A stretch of DNA of 64,000 nt from Tamarix chinensis (lineage: Eukaryota > Streptophyta > Magnoliopsida > Caryophyllales > Tamaricaceae), in NCBI GenBank assembly GCA_030549775.1, contig CM060173.1, positions 44,137,110-44,201,109 of the forward strand, read 5' to 3'. Below, one piece after another: positions 23,486-36,910 of the stretch. Position 1 is the first letter of the stretch; each line of letters opens with the position of its first letter. A model generated the notes under the pieces. The model was not told where the DNA came from and did no database searches. It saw only the letters and a program-made list of their open reading frames with translations. The position numbers and the translations under genes are program-made.

Positions 23486-23990
23486 TCTTATATCATGAAT
23501 AGTATTTGCAAGATTTTTTTTTATTATTGCAATATATGCATTATCTTATTTGTTATGCATAAGTTTATCTTTTGAAGTGATTTTGTTACTCAATAGGTTT
23601 TATAACAAGGCCCCTTATGTGGTCACTACTTATTCCTACAAGTAGGTGATGGTTGTTATTTTATAGGTATCTATTGTTTCATGCTTGATATCATGCTTGT
23701 AGTGAGTCTATGTTGGGTTAGAGGTAGTGTTTTGGTTATCTAAACCCTTCCCTTTCTAAAACTCTAATTTTTTAGATTATATTCCTATGGAGTTGAATTA
23801 ATCCTAATATTATATGTGTTTGTTTATGGTTTAGGAAGATGTCTAATACCATGTCAAAATTTTGGTCTTGAAGTAACACTAATTTTCTAGTTCTAAGTCA
23901 CTAGTTAATTTTATTTTTAGGTATCTAGTGAGACCAACCAACTATTCTTCAAATCCAATAAACTAGTGGACCAATCAATTGGTTTGTCTG
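23486..23990. other. LTR-like tail fragment between copies J and K
   Basis: Contains TTACTCAATAGGTTTTATAA and a TATTCCTACAAGTAGGTGATG stretch at about 23585-23650. These match the pre-terminal part of other long LTRs (compare ACTCAGTACGTAGC and CCCACAAGTAGAG near 62795-62860). Probably a leftover of another long LTR entered by J or K. Confidence 0.4.
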
Positions 23991-26900
23991 AGTTCTATTT
24001 TTGTGATTTTTTTGCACCCAAACCTTGCCCAATCATTTCCTAATCTTCCAATATTGTTACATCCTTGATAATGATCATATTTTTTTGTTATATGATTATT
24101 TTCCTATCCTATAGAACCATTCTTTACCAATTAATTCCACATTAATCTCTCTAAAGGTGCATTACGAACTTTTCTCTTTTTTTTTTCATATCTATCATAT
24201 TTCCCTAGCTTGGGATGCAAAATGTGGCTCCTAATATCCTATCACCATTACTTTTCTTACAAGTCTTCCATCATTAGGAGCTAGTGTAACTCAATCCACC
24301 TCATTACCTCAGCCTACCACTCCTATTTCCATTCTTCCCTTAAGTGTTTAGAACTATCCTTTTTCCTCTTTTGTGTTCAATAGATTTAACCCCTTCTCAT
24401 TCTTTTTATGCCTCCCCTTATTTGATTTTTCATAAGCCTTGTTTCCCTTTTTGTTTTCTCACACCTTATTCCTCCTTCAATTGCATTTATTGGGTGTTAT
24501 TATTTTGTTTCTTCTTCCTTGTTCTTACAACTTGAAACCCACCCTTCCTCTTGATTCCTTCTTCTTGATTTCCTTGCTTCCCTTATCTATTCCTTTTAGC
24601 TAGCCTCCTTTTTGTTTTTAGTAAATGAGGTTAGATTCTAGGGTATTTTTTTTAAATTTAGCCTTATTTTCTCTCTTTTTGCATCTTCATTTTCAACAGT
24701 AACCTCTCTTTTCACTTCTTAGAATTTCTATTATGTTATCATTTGTTATTGTTATTTTTCTTTTTTACTTGTATTCTTTGTATTTTTTTAGGTAACCAAG
24801 GAGGATATTTAGGTTGTTGTAGAAAGGCTATTGTGTGTATTTTTACTGAGATTTGGATATATGTAGATCCAACTCAACTATTTGGATGGTATAATATTTG
24901 TATGAGAATGTTAGTTTCTTAAGCTTAGTAAGAATGCTAGGTTTAACTGTGGTAAAATCATGTTTTAGGGTGATTATGTTTAAGAGTATGAAAATACATA
25001 TGAATGATTCCTTGTGCCTTTCAAATGTATGTGAGATCATGTTTCATGTGAAATTACAAAATATTTAGTTAATTATGATTGAATGTGTGAGTTAAGCATG
25101 ATCCATGGTGTTATGAATGATATCTTAGATTTTGATGGCATGTTTGATCTTTAGGCTTTTTTAGTCATTTTTTTTAATCTTAAAGCATAATGGTTGGTTT
25201 GAATTCCATGCATGATTTAATGTAATTGGCATGTAAGAATAAATTGTATAGGAGTTTTCATGGCTAGGAGCATGCAAAGGTTGTGTGAGGATATCAGAAT
25301 TTACTTTGGTATGAATCACATGTTATTTAAGAGTTTTACCTAGGTAAAATAATCATATAGTCTACTAGCTAACTGGTTTTGACCAACAAGTTAATTGGTT
25401 AAGGTTGTTTTGGTTTGCTTTTAGTTTATATTGGTCAATAATTTAGAGGAAAAACAATCAACAAGTCCTACCACTCAATTGGTTCTCCCAAACTGGTCGA
25501 TTGCTTTACAAGTTATTTCACTTCCATTCAGCTTGTACCCATCCACTAGCAAAGGGATAAATCAATCAATTAGTTTTTATAAACTAGTCAAGTAATTTTT
25601 GGGAACCAATAAACTAGTCTTGTGAGTTAGTTTCATTATTTTTCTTATAGTTAACCCTATAGGTTTATTAAGGTTTAACATTGACTTATATTTGTTTAAC
25701 TTTATGGTATATTTTTAATTCATAATTTTGTTAACATTATTCAACCTTTATTTTTAACATGATTCTTTAATTAGTGTGGACCCTTGAATAATTAGAAAGA
25801 AGAAGGTTGAAAATATTGATTTGAATTAATTTAGTTAGGTGTTCAAACTATAGTTGATGCCTAACCCTAAGCCTAGAAAGTTGTGAATTTTAGTGAACCT
25901 TAGGGTCCTTCATTTTGATTAGGCAATTTGATTTGTCAATATCTCTTAGTAGTTAAGGAGTTGGGTTTTGTTTGATTAGTTTGTTGTGTTAGATAATCCC
26001 ATTTGTTGAGGAATAATAGTATTGATGTTAAGTAAGAGATTACTCATTTAAAGTGAAAGACTTGCGTTTGGAAGGGGATCTCGTGCCTCAATATGGCACT
26101 AAGTGTATAGTTATTCCTTCAAGTTAAATGGCTCATTTCTTCTCATAGGGATTTAGAAACCCAATAAATTTACATAAAATCTTTAGTGTTGAAATATGTA
26201 TACATGACTTAGCTCGTCGGACTTCTTTGACTTGATTTTAGGAAGCTTTTAGTATGAATAGTATATGCAGCTTGATGTCCTATGATGTATTTGATGTGAT
26301 ATGGGAAAGTTAGTGTTTTGATTTGATCGATTTATCCATAGGAAACTATACTTGGGATTATGGAATTGTATTCCTCTCAAGAATTAATAATTGGATTGAA
26401 TTGAAATTAGATTATATTAACCATTAAGTTCCCTTCAAAATAATTTGAAGTATGGTTTTCATCAATTGTTTTTTTATTATCATGGAATGTTGATGCAATT
26501 TTCCCCTTTTTGGGTATGGTTAGTTTTTATCCTATATTGAGTTGAGTGATCATGTTTCTCCTTTATTTTCATTATCATATGTCAGTGTATACCATATGCA
26601 TGATTTTTTATCATATGGTTGATTGCATTGTTAGCATGCTACCTCTTTAAAGAGGTTATAATTTACTTAGTATGAATAAGCCTTGCTATTACTATCACTT
26701 TTTAAAAGAGCACATGCATAGCCTACATTATTGGAAGGAATTTGAAGAGTTGTGTTTTGAGTGACTCCTATAGTTTGATCCATTAAGGTAGAGAGTTAGG
26801 ACAGGCTGATGTAATGATATTAGGTGTTCTTATGTTCTGACTTTTCTTTATACTCTTGTGTTCCTAGTTATAGTTTAATTAGTTTTTTTTACATAGGTTG

Positions 26901-27111
26901 TATTATTTGTAACTCTTTATTTCTATTATTATATCACTATTTCTATTGTTTTGTTATTATTTTTATTGATTTATTTTATTCTTAGCACTTAACATAAGAA
27001 ATGTAAGATTATTAGACTCATGATAAGTATGGTGGTAACACTGACTATTTTGTGAGTATGCTCCTTCATAAAAAAAATAAAAATTTAAGTAGTCAAAATG
27101 GAAATGTTACA
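23990..27111 (+). mobile_element. Long LTR, copy K, the 5' LTR of a decayed element
   Basis: The 3' end is AATGGAAATGTTACA (end 27111). Three bases later comes a good primer-binding site and then a gag remnant on the + strand, so this LTR defines the true orientation of the family. The last 120 bp contain CTTAGCACTTAACA...GATAAGTATGGTGGTAACAC, matching the terminal hairpin region of B and G. Also present are ACTAGTT/ATTGGTT motifs at 25360-25630, a pyrimidine-rich zone at 24120-24600, and a TATGGAATTGTATTCC zone shared with M (33600). The left boundary is approximate. Confidence 0.7.
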
Positions 27112-27114
27112 AGT

Positions 27115-27128
27115 TGGTATCAAAGCTC
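27115..27128 (+). other. Primer-binding site (initiator Met tRNA type)
   Basis: TGGTATCAAAGCTC, differing from the usual plant TGGTATCAGAGC pattern at one base, located 3 bp after the TTACA end of LTR K. Sites of this type prime many plant Ty3/gypsy and Ty1/copia elements. Confidence 0.85.
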
Positions 27129-28295
27129 TTGGTTCCTTCATTATACTTTCAAAAACTTATGCTCTCATGTTTTTTGAAACTCATTTAGTCTTACGAGGAA
27201 GTGAGGTTTGGGTAATCATCATAGTTGAGGTTTGAGCTATGGTTTGAATGTTGGCCTTTGAATGTTTTCATGTGCTTAACCTTGTTATATGTCGCCTTTT
27301 TTGTGGTTATTTTTTAGGGTTATAGACCTATTCCTCGTCCATTTTGTTTCTTTATCACTATAGCATGGAATGTTCACTTTTATGAGCATGGGAGAGTTAC
27401 TTATCATAGTGGCTAATAGAGTAACATAGCTATAACCACAACCATAAGCACCCATTTAAGTTAAGAATGAGATTAGGGAGGTTGGGTTTCCTCACCTACT
27501 AAAGTTTGAGGAAGTTAAAGATCTAGTAGTGTTAGAGAGATGGATATGGGATATTGAGAAGATCTTTAATGGTCAAATTACCCAATTTGGAAGAAGGTGG
27601 ATGTTGCTTCTTACATGAGGGGCAAGGAATAAGCTTGGTGGAGAGGATAAGAGCTTTGAGTTATGGTTTCGATGGTGACATGGGAGAGACTATTGACAAC
27701 CATAAAGATGTGCCATTACTGATTATGTGTTTATTGTGTAACATATTTCATGTTTCTAATACTTCTATATGGTACTATGATGGTTGAGAACTACTTTAGT
27801 AAGATATTCAAGCTTCTTGTGTTCACACCAAAGATAGTTGGTAGTGAGGATATGATCACGTCTTGCTTTGAGTAGGGATTGAATTTGTGCTCCCATGAAA
27901 TGTTTAGAGGTGGTGCTATGACAGATGTGTTTATAATTTACAAGAGGCTTATGTCCTAGTTCAGATTCAATTGGCGAAGAAGGAGTTAATGGGAGTAATA
28001 TATTGATAGAAGATGTTCAACATCATAATCCTATAAACAGAGTTTAGATAAGTTCTCAATAAAGCTACTCGAGTAGTGTTAATCACCCATAGATTTAAAG
28101 TTGATAAGCTAGGAATGGTTGAAACCTAAGGTACTACTAATGAAATGTTTATAGATGAAATCATCTAGTCAAGGACCACTAGGGTAACCCAGTCAAGTTT
28201 TAGAGGTGTCATAAGATGGGCCATATACGATAAGAGTGATACTAGGTTAGAGATAAATTTTAGCTCATTTTGGTGTAGATTGTAGATGGGACCAC
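27129..28295 (+). pseudogene. Decayed Ty3/gypsy leader and gag downstream of LTR K
   Basis: A leader is followed, at about 27500-27590, by text translating to KFEEVKDLVVLERWIWDIEK, the start of the capsid domain in plant Ty3/gypsy gag (compare the equivalent stretch near 31980). Further pieces of the domain are scattered through 27600-28150 in shifted frames. A broken zinc-knuckle-like GCHKMGHIRDKSD is at about 28207-28245, with the second Cys replaced. Multiple stops and frame changes make it non-functional. At 28296 it is cut by the next long LTR (L); ACCAC (28291-28295) is the expected duplication, but its partner was not found. Lineage: probably a Tekay/Del-like chromovirus, judged from PBS type and long LTR only. 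Confidence 0.65.
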
Positions 28296-31200
28296 TGTAA
28301 TACCCCACCTTCTTAGAAATTGTTGAATGAAGATTATGTAAATTTTAGTATATGATTTTGATTTAGTATTATGGTTTGGTTTTAGGAAAATTTAGATTTT
28401 AAATGATGTTGGTAAATTAAATTTAATAAGTTTTTAGGTAAACCAATCTACATATTCCATGAACTAATCGATTGGTTTGTCATTTTAGAAAAATGGTTTT
28501 ACTTGACTAAACCAATCAATTGGTTTGTAAACCAGTTGACTAAGAGGCTAAACTAATTGACTAATTTTTCAAGCCAAGTATATTTTTTAAACTCAATTTT
28601 TTTGAAAAATTTCTCATATTGAAATGAAACTTTGTTAACCCATGCCGAATTGTTCCTAAGAGATTCTAAGCCTTTTCCATGATGCATTTAGCCGAGAAAT
28701 ACTACCTCAAATCGATCTAGAGGGTCAATTTTGATAATTTATGGGGGAGATGACCTCAACCTCTCTCCTTTTCACATTTCTGAGATCATTCCATCGATCT
28801 GAGGCTTGATTGTACTTAGGAAGAAGATTCATTCCATGCTGACCTTCCATTACCCCTCTAGTGAATTGTATTTCTAGACCAATTAACCTACATTTTCCTA
28901 GAACCACCATTTAACCTCTAGAGGATATGTCAGCATATCTTGAATAAAATCCGTCCATTTAAATCAAATTTAAATATTGAAAATTAGGGTTTTCAATTTT
29001 TTTCCTAACCACGTTGTGATTTGTATCAATTAGTTGGCTAAAAATAACCATAATCACCCTTTTTTCACCTTTCTACTAACCATAAAAAATACATAACTCG
29101 CAAGCATTCACCTTCTTCCTTAATTTTCAAACCTTACTGTTGAATTACTTTTACTCTTCTGATCCTTTCTCTCTCCCCCTCTTTTTTTAATTATTAATCA
29201 AGGAAGAGTTAGATTTAAGGAAAAAGGTTGAGTGGTTCAGTTAGGTATCCTCTATTTTCCTTTGGAAGTGGTATATTCATTGTTTCCTTTCTATTAAAAA
29301 TTCAAATTTATAAAATTTATGCTCAACTTTATGAGTTAAAACTTTATCTTTTTAAGGTTTTAAAAGTTGAGGTTTTCATAGGCTTATATTTTTTGTTTAA
29401 GGAAAGTTTTTCCTGCATCAAGTAAGTTATTTTTTCTTTTAAAATAGGTTATGAGAAATCTTAAATGATATAAAAATCTTTAAGTTGATATTATATGTTA
29501 GCATGAATATATATAGCTTATAGAACTTATTTGGATGATTAGATGGGGCATTTTGAGTGAAAAGAATGAATATTGATAAAATATGAGTTATGAAGATTAA
29601 TATTAAGATGTGCAATTAAAATAGGCTAAGAATTTGTTATGCAATTTAAGAACATATTCTAATTAGGCTTTATTCAAGCCAAATTGATTGACTAATCAAC
29701 CCAAATAGACCGGCTAGTTGGTGCAACCAATAGATTGGTTGGGCTAGACTGATCAAATGGTTCAGCTATTTTATGTTATTTGGTTCCTTTCGGTTTGGTT
29801 CTACTTTGAGGCTATGTATCAGATTATATTATGATTATTATCGAGATAAGATATAGATTTTATCATGTATTAATGACCTAATTAATGGATCAAATGAACC
29901 ACAGTTTATGACATACTCAATGGGTAGTGGAAAGGCTAAATGGGTGTACTACATATGAAATGTGATTGTTGAGAAAGAAAGTAATGAAACATAACATGTG
30001 TTTGAAAGATATGGTATAATAGACATGAATGATATTGGACAAGCATAAATGGAAGCTCGCACATGGTTGGGAAATGGAAAGGATTTATATGGAAGAAACA
30101 TAAGAATGCCTTGCTAGATCATTATATAAGCCTCATATGATTATTTAACGTCATAAATAATGCTCTAATTAGGTAAAGAGAAAGACAATCAAGTTGTGTA
30201 TGGGTTTGGTTACACAATCCTTGATTAGCTATCGGGGGTTAGATTGTCTTTGGGTATTTACTAGAGCCTTTGGGTGAGATCCTAGAGATCCCCGTACCTT
30301 ACCTACTCTAAAAATTAATGATGTACATGGGGATATTGCTATTAAAGGGTCTGGTTACCTAGGTGGTTTGTTTCAGCCTAAACTTATATCCATATTAGTT
30401 GGATTTGGCCTGGACTTACGTCCATTTTAGTGATTAGATTTAGCCTAGACTTATTTTCATTTAGTGATTAGCTTTTGCTTGGACTTTATGTCCTTTGGTT
30501 TGAATAGGTTTTCATGGTATATGAGACCATGGAATAGTGCATAGTCCATTGCTCGATGATAAAATTTGGTTGATGAATAAGTGAATGATAAATATTTAGA
30601 TAATGATGGCAACAATGGTTTGGATGACAAAAAGGGTAAAAGTTGCAACGAACACTTGGATAATGGCTTAAATGACTAACTAGTTAATAATTAAAAACAT
30701 TGACTAGATGTTTACCTATATCAATATATGGTTAAGGAAATGGTATAACCTAATAATTGAGCAAGTTGGAAAATAAACCCTAGTGGTTTATGAATTAATC
30801 TACCTAGTACATGTGTGATTATCTATAAAGATAAGCATGATACATTATGAGTTGCCAGATTTGTGCATGATCATATATCTTGATACATTACTACCTTTAC
30901 GTATATGACATCAGTGTGGTGCATATTAAATATTATATCCATTTTATGATAGAATCTTGCATACTTGTGATATTCATTAAGGAGAAAACTTGGCTTACTT
31001 AGTACGTAGCATACTTATGTACTTGTTTCCTTAGTTACCTGCTCCCTCCCACTAGTAGAGAGACATGTGTAGGTTTTTGGAGATGGCCAGCTACGGACCT
31101 ACCTTAGCTTGGGTTTGGGGCTTGAGAGTGTGGAAATTTGTAGGTTTTTGTGCAGTATATGATGGACCATTGTGGGGGACATGCCCTAATCTCATTTTAA

Positions 31201-31493
31201 CATAACCATATATTCTTAACTTATTTATATTCCATTATTTGACTTAGTTAAGGACTATTAAGGTACTTCTATGTAAATAATCTTTTAAATATTTATGTAA
31301 TTTAAGTCGCATAATAAACTTTAAATTAGATGGTTTGGTTCATCCTTGTATCTAATATAGGATAGGCAAAAAATATCTTCTCTATGTTACGTACGACAAC
31401 AACACCCCATCTTCTCTAATTATGTATAGTATTTTCACTTTCCACATTGTTTCAAATGAAATTTTTTAGTATTTGAAAAATGGGGGTGTTACA
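28296..31493 (+). mobile_element. Long LTR, copy L, 5' LTR with both ends visible (3,198 bp)
   Basis: Starts TGTAATACCCCACC at 28296 and ends GGGGGTGTTACA at 31493, followed after 3 bp by a primer-binding site and then gag on the + strand. It inserted into the internal region of the element that begins with LTR K. It contains the ACCAATCAATTGGTT motif zone (28440-28570, 29680-29760), a pyrimidine-rich block (29100-29190), and late in the LTR TTACTTAGTACGTAGCAT (about 30997), a family motif. No box array of the CCACTATTATAGCC type is visible. Confidence 0.85.
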
Positions 31494-31496
31494 GGT

Positions 31497-31510
31497 TGGT
31501 ATTAGAGCTT
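31497..31510 (+). other. Primer-binding site of element L
   Basis: TGGTATTAGAGCTT, one base away from TGGTATCAGAGC over the core, 3 bp after the LTR end at 31493. Confidence 0.85.
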
Positions 31511-33480
31511 TTCTTAAAGACACACCGCTTTTGAAAATAATTAAGATGATACCCTAGGATTTTTACTAGAGCATATAAAAAACGTATCACCTTCAATGAT
31601 TTTAAAGATGATACCACTGGATGGTATTGGTATTGATTTGAAATCTTTTCCCCTTTTATTTTTCTAGTAAGTTTAATTATTTCTAAATCTGGAATGTCCT
31701 TTTGCGAGAGTGGATTGGGAATGTGCAGTAGATAACCTCAATGATAACTTTTTATTTAAGTCTTGGTACTCAATAAATTGATTCCTCCCCTAATTAATTC
31801 TTATCTTTAGGAATCAATGGTTGTTAGCTACTGCTATGAGTGCATTGAGGCATTCATAGAGACTATCGGAGCCTACATAGACCGTCAAATCCAAGCACCA
31901 CAACTACCGCCAGTGCTAATAGCTGCACTAGCTCAGGAGGATTGGCTCTAGAGTGTTGTGCATCATCATCTACCGATCTTCGAAGACTAAGAGGACCTGG
32001 ACATTATGGAAAGATGGGTTTGGGATATGGAGAAGACTTTCACTACCTATGGTTGCCCTACAGAAAAGAGGATTGACATGGTAGCATACAATCTAAGTGG
32101 AAGGGAAAACGCATGGTGGAGGAGAGTCTAATATAGGAGTGGATAAGCTATGAGATGGGGACCGTTCCTAGAGGTGCTTCGTGCCTGATTCCACCCGAAA
32201 CACCTCCTAATAAAGAAGTATGAATATTTATGCATAAAATGTTAAATAAATTAGGTCTTACTATAGTTTAATGATGGAACTTGGGTTTAGCTCCGAAAAA
32301 AGAGAAAATAGAAGAGGGGATGACATGGGGAAAAGTATTTAATATTCAAGTAACATTTGAAATCAAACACTTATAATCACCACTTAAGATAACAACTCTT
32401 AATATAAAGATTGTAAGATTTTTGTAAGACACAACAAACCATGCACTAGGTTGGTTTCAAGGAAGGCACACAATGTGGGGGTCTATAGAACACTTAAAGG
32501 CTCCCTCTTTCATTCTTCTTTACTCCTATATAAGAGTATAATAAGGTGAGAAAATTACAACCAACCCTTAGATAACCACAAGGGTTCAATTTAACCAAAC
32601 TCTACTCTAATACATGCTAACTATGGTAGGACTAAAACAATCATCATGGGAGATAATGTGTTGAGCCTCCAATCATCCTTTTTCCACTCAATAAATATTA
32701 CATTAGGTTTATAAGCTAATAATTAGGACTTAGGAAACATAAATTACAAGAAAAAGGAAAACTAGTACATTACTCATGTATATGATCAACTAAAGGGAAA
32801 AATAAACTTTCCCCCAATACCCCTTCGGCTGACTTCTTTGGATACTTCTTAGGACATTAAATCCCATTAGGAAACATCAAACTTAAGTGTAAAATATATT
32901 GCAAAAGTGAAGTGGCTGCATGCTTGTGATTTTTGAAATTATGAGCTTTCATGAGCTGATTTTGCTGGATGTTGGCCGAAACTTTCATCGATTTTCAAGA
33001 AATAATTTTTAGCCATAATGAAGCTAATAAATGGTGTTGAGTTGATGTTTTTTAATTATTTTTTTCATGGCTTTCTTGGATCCTTATAATCTCACTCACA
33101 TATTAGTCTTAGGAGAGTTTTTGATTCTCTTAACATAGAAAAATTTGTGAATAGATTATTGTTATCACATAAAGGAGGATGCTCCTATATTAGATGAGTT
33201 TATGGCTCTTCAGCAAGGGGGGTATGTCTACTGAGGAGTACTACACTCGATTTATAGACTTAGTCCTATTTTCTTGGGAAGTAGAAGCCAACAAGGTGAT
33301 GTAATTCCCTAGCTTCAATATTTGTTTGGGGATCAAATATCAAGAGCTCTTGATGGGAGTTACTCTACTGGACATGGTAAGAATGTACGAGTAGGCTCAA
33401 GATTCATTCTAAGTCATCTAGGCCCAATGTTCTCGGTCTAAGAGTAAGAGGAATTTTGAGGGTCACTAACATCCTAGTTG
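31511..33480 (+). pseudogene. Decayed Ty3/gypsy gag of element L, with an internal insertion
   Basis: Leader, then gag. At about 31970-32120 the + strand translates to LPIFED, ERWVWDMEKTFTTYGCPTE and VAYNLSGRENAWWR, the characteristic capsid start of plant gypsy gag. At about 33195-33290 it continues with DEFMALQQG, MSTEEYYTRFIDL and LFSWEVEANKV. Between them (about 32219-33168) roughly 950 bp do not belong to gag. The two flanks, ATAAAGAAG (32210-32218) and ATAAAGGAG (33169-33177), match at 8 of 9 bases, suggesting a decayed insertion. Several stops are present. No zinc knuckle, protease or polymerase follows; the sequence passes into an LTR fragment (M). Confidence 0.65.
32219..33168. mobile_element. 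Unclassified ~950-bp insertion in gag
   Basis: Interrupts the gag of element L. A near-duplicate 9-mer flanks it (8 of 9 identical), the length typical of Mutator-like insertions, but no terminal inverted repeat is evident (left TATGAATATTTATGC, right TTATTGTTATCAC). No reading frame is recognised. Could instead be part of a larger rearrangement. Confidence 0.3.
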
Positions 33481-34321
33481 TTTGAATGCTATACATAATT
33501 AGATGTTGTAACTTATCTGATGTGATGTTAAGAAGTTGTGGTCTTATATGATTGTTCTATCCCTAGCGATCTCTACTTTAGATTATGGTATTGTATTCAT
33601 CCCAAGAAGTAATAATTGGATTGAATTATAATTATATTCGGTGAATCACCAAGCTCATTTTTGAATAATCTAAATTAGGGTGTACCTTGGTAATTATTTA
33701 TTGTATTAGAATCTTATTGTGATGTGATCCATTTTTTAGTATGTTTGTTGTTATTTTACATTGATCTTTGGGTCATGTTTATCTTTAACTATTGTTATAA
33801 CATGTTATTGTATGCCCTATGCATGATTTCACTATTTTATGGTTGATTAAAAAGTGATTATGCTACTTCTTTAGATGTGTTATAGCTTACTCAGTATGAG
33901 GAATTCGTATTGATACTAGCACTTTTCAACTGAATATGTGTGCACTAAGTAGTGGCTAAACAACTTAGAAGAGCAGTGCCCTAAGTGAACCCTATAGCTT
34001 TAGCCTTTAGAGAAGAGAGTTAGGACAAACTAGTAATGTGTTAATGGGAGTTTTGTTATTCTAGATTTTTTTGGGACACTTATGTCCTAGTAATATTTTC
34101 ATTAGCATTGTTATATGTGGGTTTTATATCCTGAACTTGTTATACATATTATTATCTCTCTCTTTTTAATGGTTTATTATTTTGTTGATTTCCTTTAGTC
34201 TTAGCACTTGGCAAAATAAAAGCAATAAGATTAAACTTATGTTATGCATAAAAGTAGCACCTATTATTTTGTGTGTATGATTCAGCATCAAAATAAAAAA
34301 TTTAAATACTAAAAATTAGGG
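33480..34321 (+). mobile_element. Long LTR, copy M (5'-truncated fragment)
   Basis: Closely follows the R-U5 portion of K: TATTCATCCCAAGAAGTAATAATTGG here vs TATTCCTCTCAAGAATTAATAATTGG in K. It then has TGCCCTATGCATGATTTCAC, TTATAGCTTACTCAGTATG and the terminal TAGCACTTGG...AAAGTAGCACC zone. It lacks the TG start, so the internal region and the U3 of this LTR were deleted together. It runs directly into the start of N, which may have cut off its final bases. Confidence 0.65.
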
Positions 34322-36910
34322 TGTAATAACCTTGAACTTTAGTCCTATATATATATATATTATGTTTACCTTATTCCATTTCTTAATTTTGTATCATTTA
34401 AAATTAAGTGTAATATCTCATTTCTTGAAAATCCTAGCATGTTTAGGATCTTCTATATTTAAAAATAAAATTATATTATCGTGAATATATTATTACACCC
34501 TTTATCAATATAGAAACCCTAGTATCAATTGTAAAACTTTTCTTTTTTTGTTTTGTAACCTATTCTTACAAGTTTGTGTCTATGAGATCTTTTGAGCCAC
34601 TTTTGGTTGTAAAATTTATTTAAGATCATTCTAAATTTATTTACAAATTTAGAATCTTTGAATTTAATTAGGTCTCTAAGGCTGTTTTAATATTATAATT
34701 GAAGATCTCAGAGAAAAAGCATTTCTTATGTCTTGATTAGCCCTCTTTCAGTGTTTTAAGCCCCAAAATAACCCTTCTAGCTATCCAAAATTTAAAAAAC
34801 TTATAGAATCACTATATTTTAGCATTATTGAGAATAAAATGATTTTAAAAATAACTTAAGTATTTTTATAATGTTTGAATTTATCAGATAGTTTTGGACA
34901 TAATAAGTCATTAAATGCAACTTTTTTACCACTAATATTTATCTAATCTTGTAAGGATCTATGACAAAATTTCATTATTGATTAGTATGAATAAAAACCA
35001 CTCCTTTATGTCAAGAATTTATCTACTTCTCTTCCATTGGTGGTGATTTATTTGTCTTCATATTCTTTATAAATATTTAGTATCAATATCCTAAGCTAGC
35101 TACACATTTTTCTTTCTTTTCTCCTCTATCCATGTGGCTCTCTTCATAACCTTTATATCTAATTTATTAAAGCATGAAAAGGTCTCATATGCCTCCACAC
35201 AAGTCAAGTCCCCATGTTTGCTCATTTTTGCAGAATTCCCATTTTACCTTTGTGAAGATTTAATGATCAAATATTCCACATTAATTCTCATCTAGTTATT
35301 TCTTTTATTTATTTTCTCATTGGTGCTTCCACCTTCTCCCTCTCTTTTATCCTTAAATTTTTTTATTATTTTCCTCTCACATTTCCTTTATTTTTAACCT
35401 TAGTTTTCTGTTAAATTTAAGATAAGGACTTACCTTATTTTTCTCTTTAATTTTAGCTACTTTAATTTCGTTTTTATGTAATTAATTTCTCTAATTTTCC
35501 TTGATTTTTATATGATTTTTGGAAGCTTTTAGGAGTATTTGGTTTGATATTTAATAATTTTTTATGTTTCTAACTAATATTTTAGATTTTATGTAAGATA
35601 TTTTTACTACATATAAACATGTTTAATACCAGGAATTGATGGATTTGTGTTAGGTGTGGGTGGTGGGTATTTTTTTCAATTTGTGGGTTTTATGGATCTT
35701 GATGATTTTCTTAAGTTGATGCTATCATGTTGTAGATCTTGAATTATATATGAATTTAATGTTAGGTGTTAAATCTCACTTTTTGTAAACCCTAATTAAG
35801 AACCTAATTACAATTCAATGTGCTATGTGAACTTGATCATAGAAATAATTAATGGATAATATGTGTTAATTATGTTTGTTTGGGTTGGGTTGGAATATGG
35901 ATCAAGTTAATCAAGTTAGAAATAAAATATTAGGGTTTTAGTGTTCGATGGTTGACAATAGCTTATGGTCCGAATGACTAGGTATTGAGGCATAGTTGCT
36001 AACACTAGAGGGTCCGAGGGATGACCAACAGTTGACCGTGGCTTTTCCAAGTGCTGATCTATGTGGTTTTTGTCATGAATTTTTGTGTCATTTTAATTTT
36101 TTGGGCTCTTCATTTCATCTTTATTGATCATCTATCAACCTCCCCTTACATTTGATTAGATTCTTACTTATTCATTTGCCTTCGTCCAAGATCTTAACCA
36201 TAATCACTTAACTTTACATCTCACCTACTCTCTTACACTCAACAATTTGTTCAAGTGCTAGAGAGAGAACTTTGTTAGCTATCCTTCCCTACTTTGTGTT
36301 GATTGTCAACTAACACCCCCATATGCCCCCTTCACTTTTCATTTTCATTATTTAAACATTTGGTGTTGGTTTTATCTCTTTTCTTTCAATTTTTCCTAAG
36401 TGTTGAGAGCTTCTCCTTTTTTTCTTGTAGTTAAACCAAAATCCCCTACCTATCTTCTCTTCATTTTATTTGTTAGTTCTTATTCTTTTAAGACCTTATA
36501 TATCATTGTTATATTTTTCTTAAATATATAAGTGTTAGATTTGGGACAGATTAAATAGAGTTGCCACATCCTTTTTCTCTTGATGTGGTCCACCTATTTC
36601 TTAGTCATTGATCTTTTCCTTTAGTTTTGATGATTTTTATTGTTGTTGTATTATTTTGATTATAATAGTTCTAATTATTTTGGTTGTATTTTTTTGTGGA
36701 AGGAGGTAAAATAGGGAGATAGGGTTTGTGGTTCCCTTTATTCTATTTTTTCTATTTGTGCTTGGGAAATGAGGCATTCCATATGCTCATAATAATTATG
36801 TAAAAATCATGCGATAGTATGTTTGAGGTTTCTAAGATATACTTAAGTGAAATTTATGGTTCCTTGTAAGTCCATGAAAATATGCATGCATATGGTATTG
36901 TTATCATTTT
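34322..36910 (+). mobile_element. Long LTR, copy N (5' part; cut by LTR C)
   Basis: Starts TGTAATAACCTTG at 34322, followed by an AT-rich U3, a pyrimidine-rich region (35270-35400) and R-like sequence. At 36911 it meets the TGTAACAC end of the oppositely oriented copy C. A remaining 3' part was not found. Assignment rests on the start motif and general layout, so confidence is moderate. Confidence 0.5.

Noticed and set aside
17520..23490. LTR J spanning from TCTTA|TGTATACCC (17520) to 23485|TCTTA
   Set aside because: The 5-mer match is expected by chance over several kb, and 17526-20600 does not resemble the LTR family.
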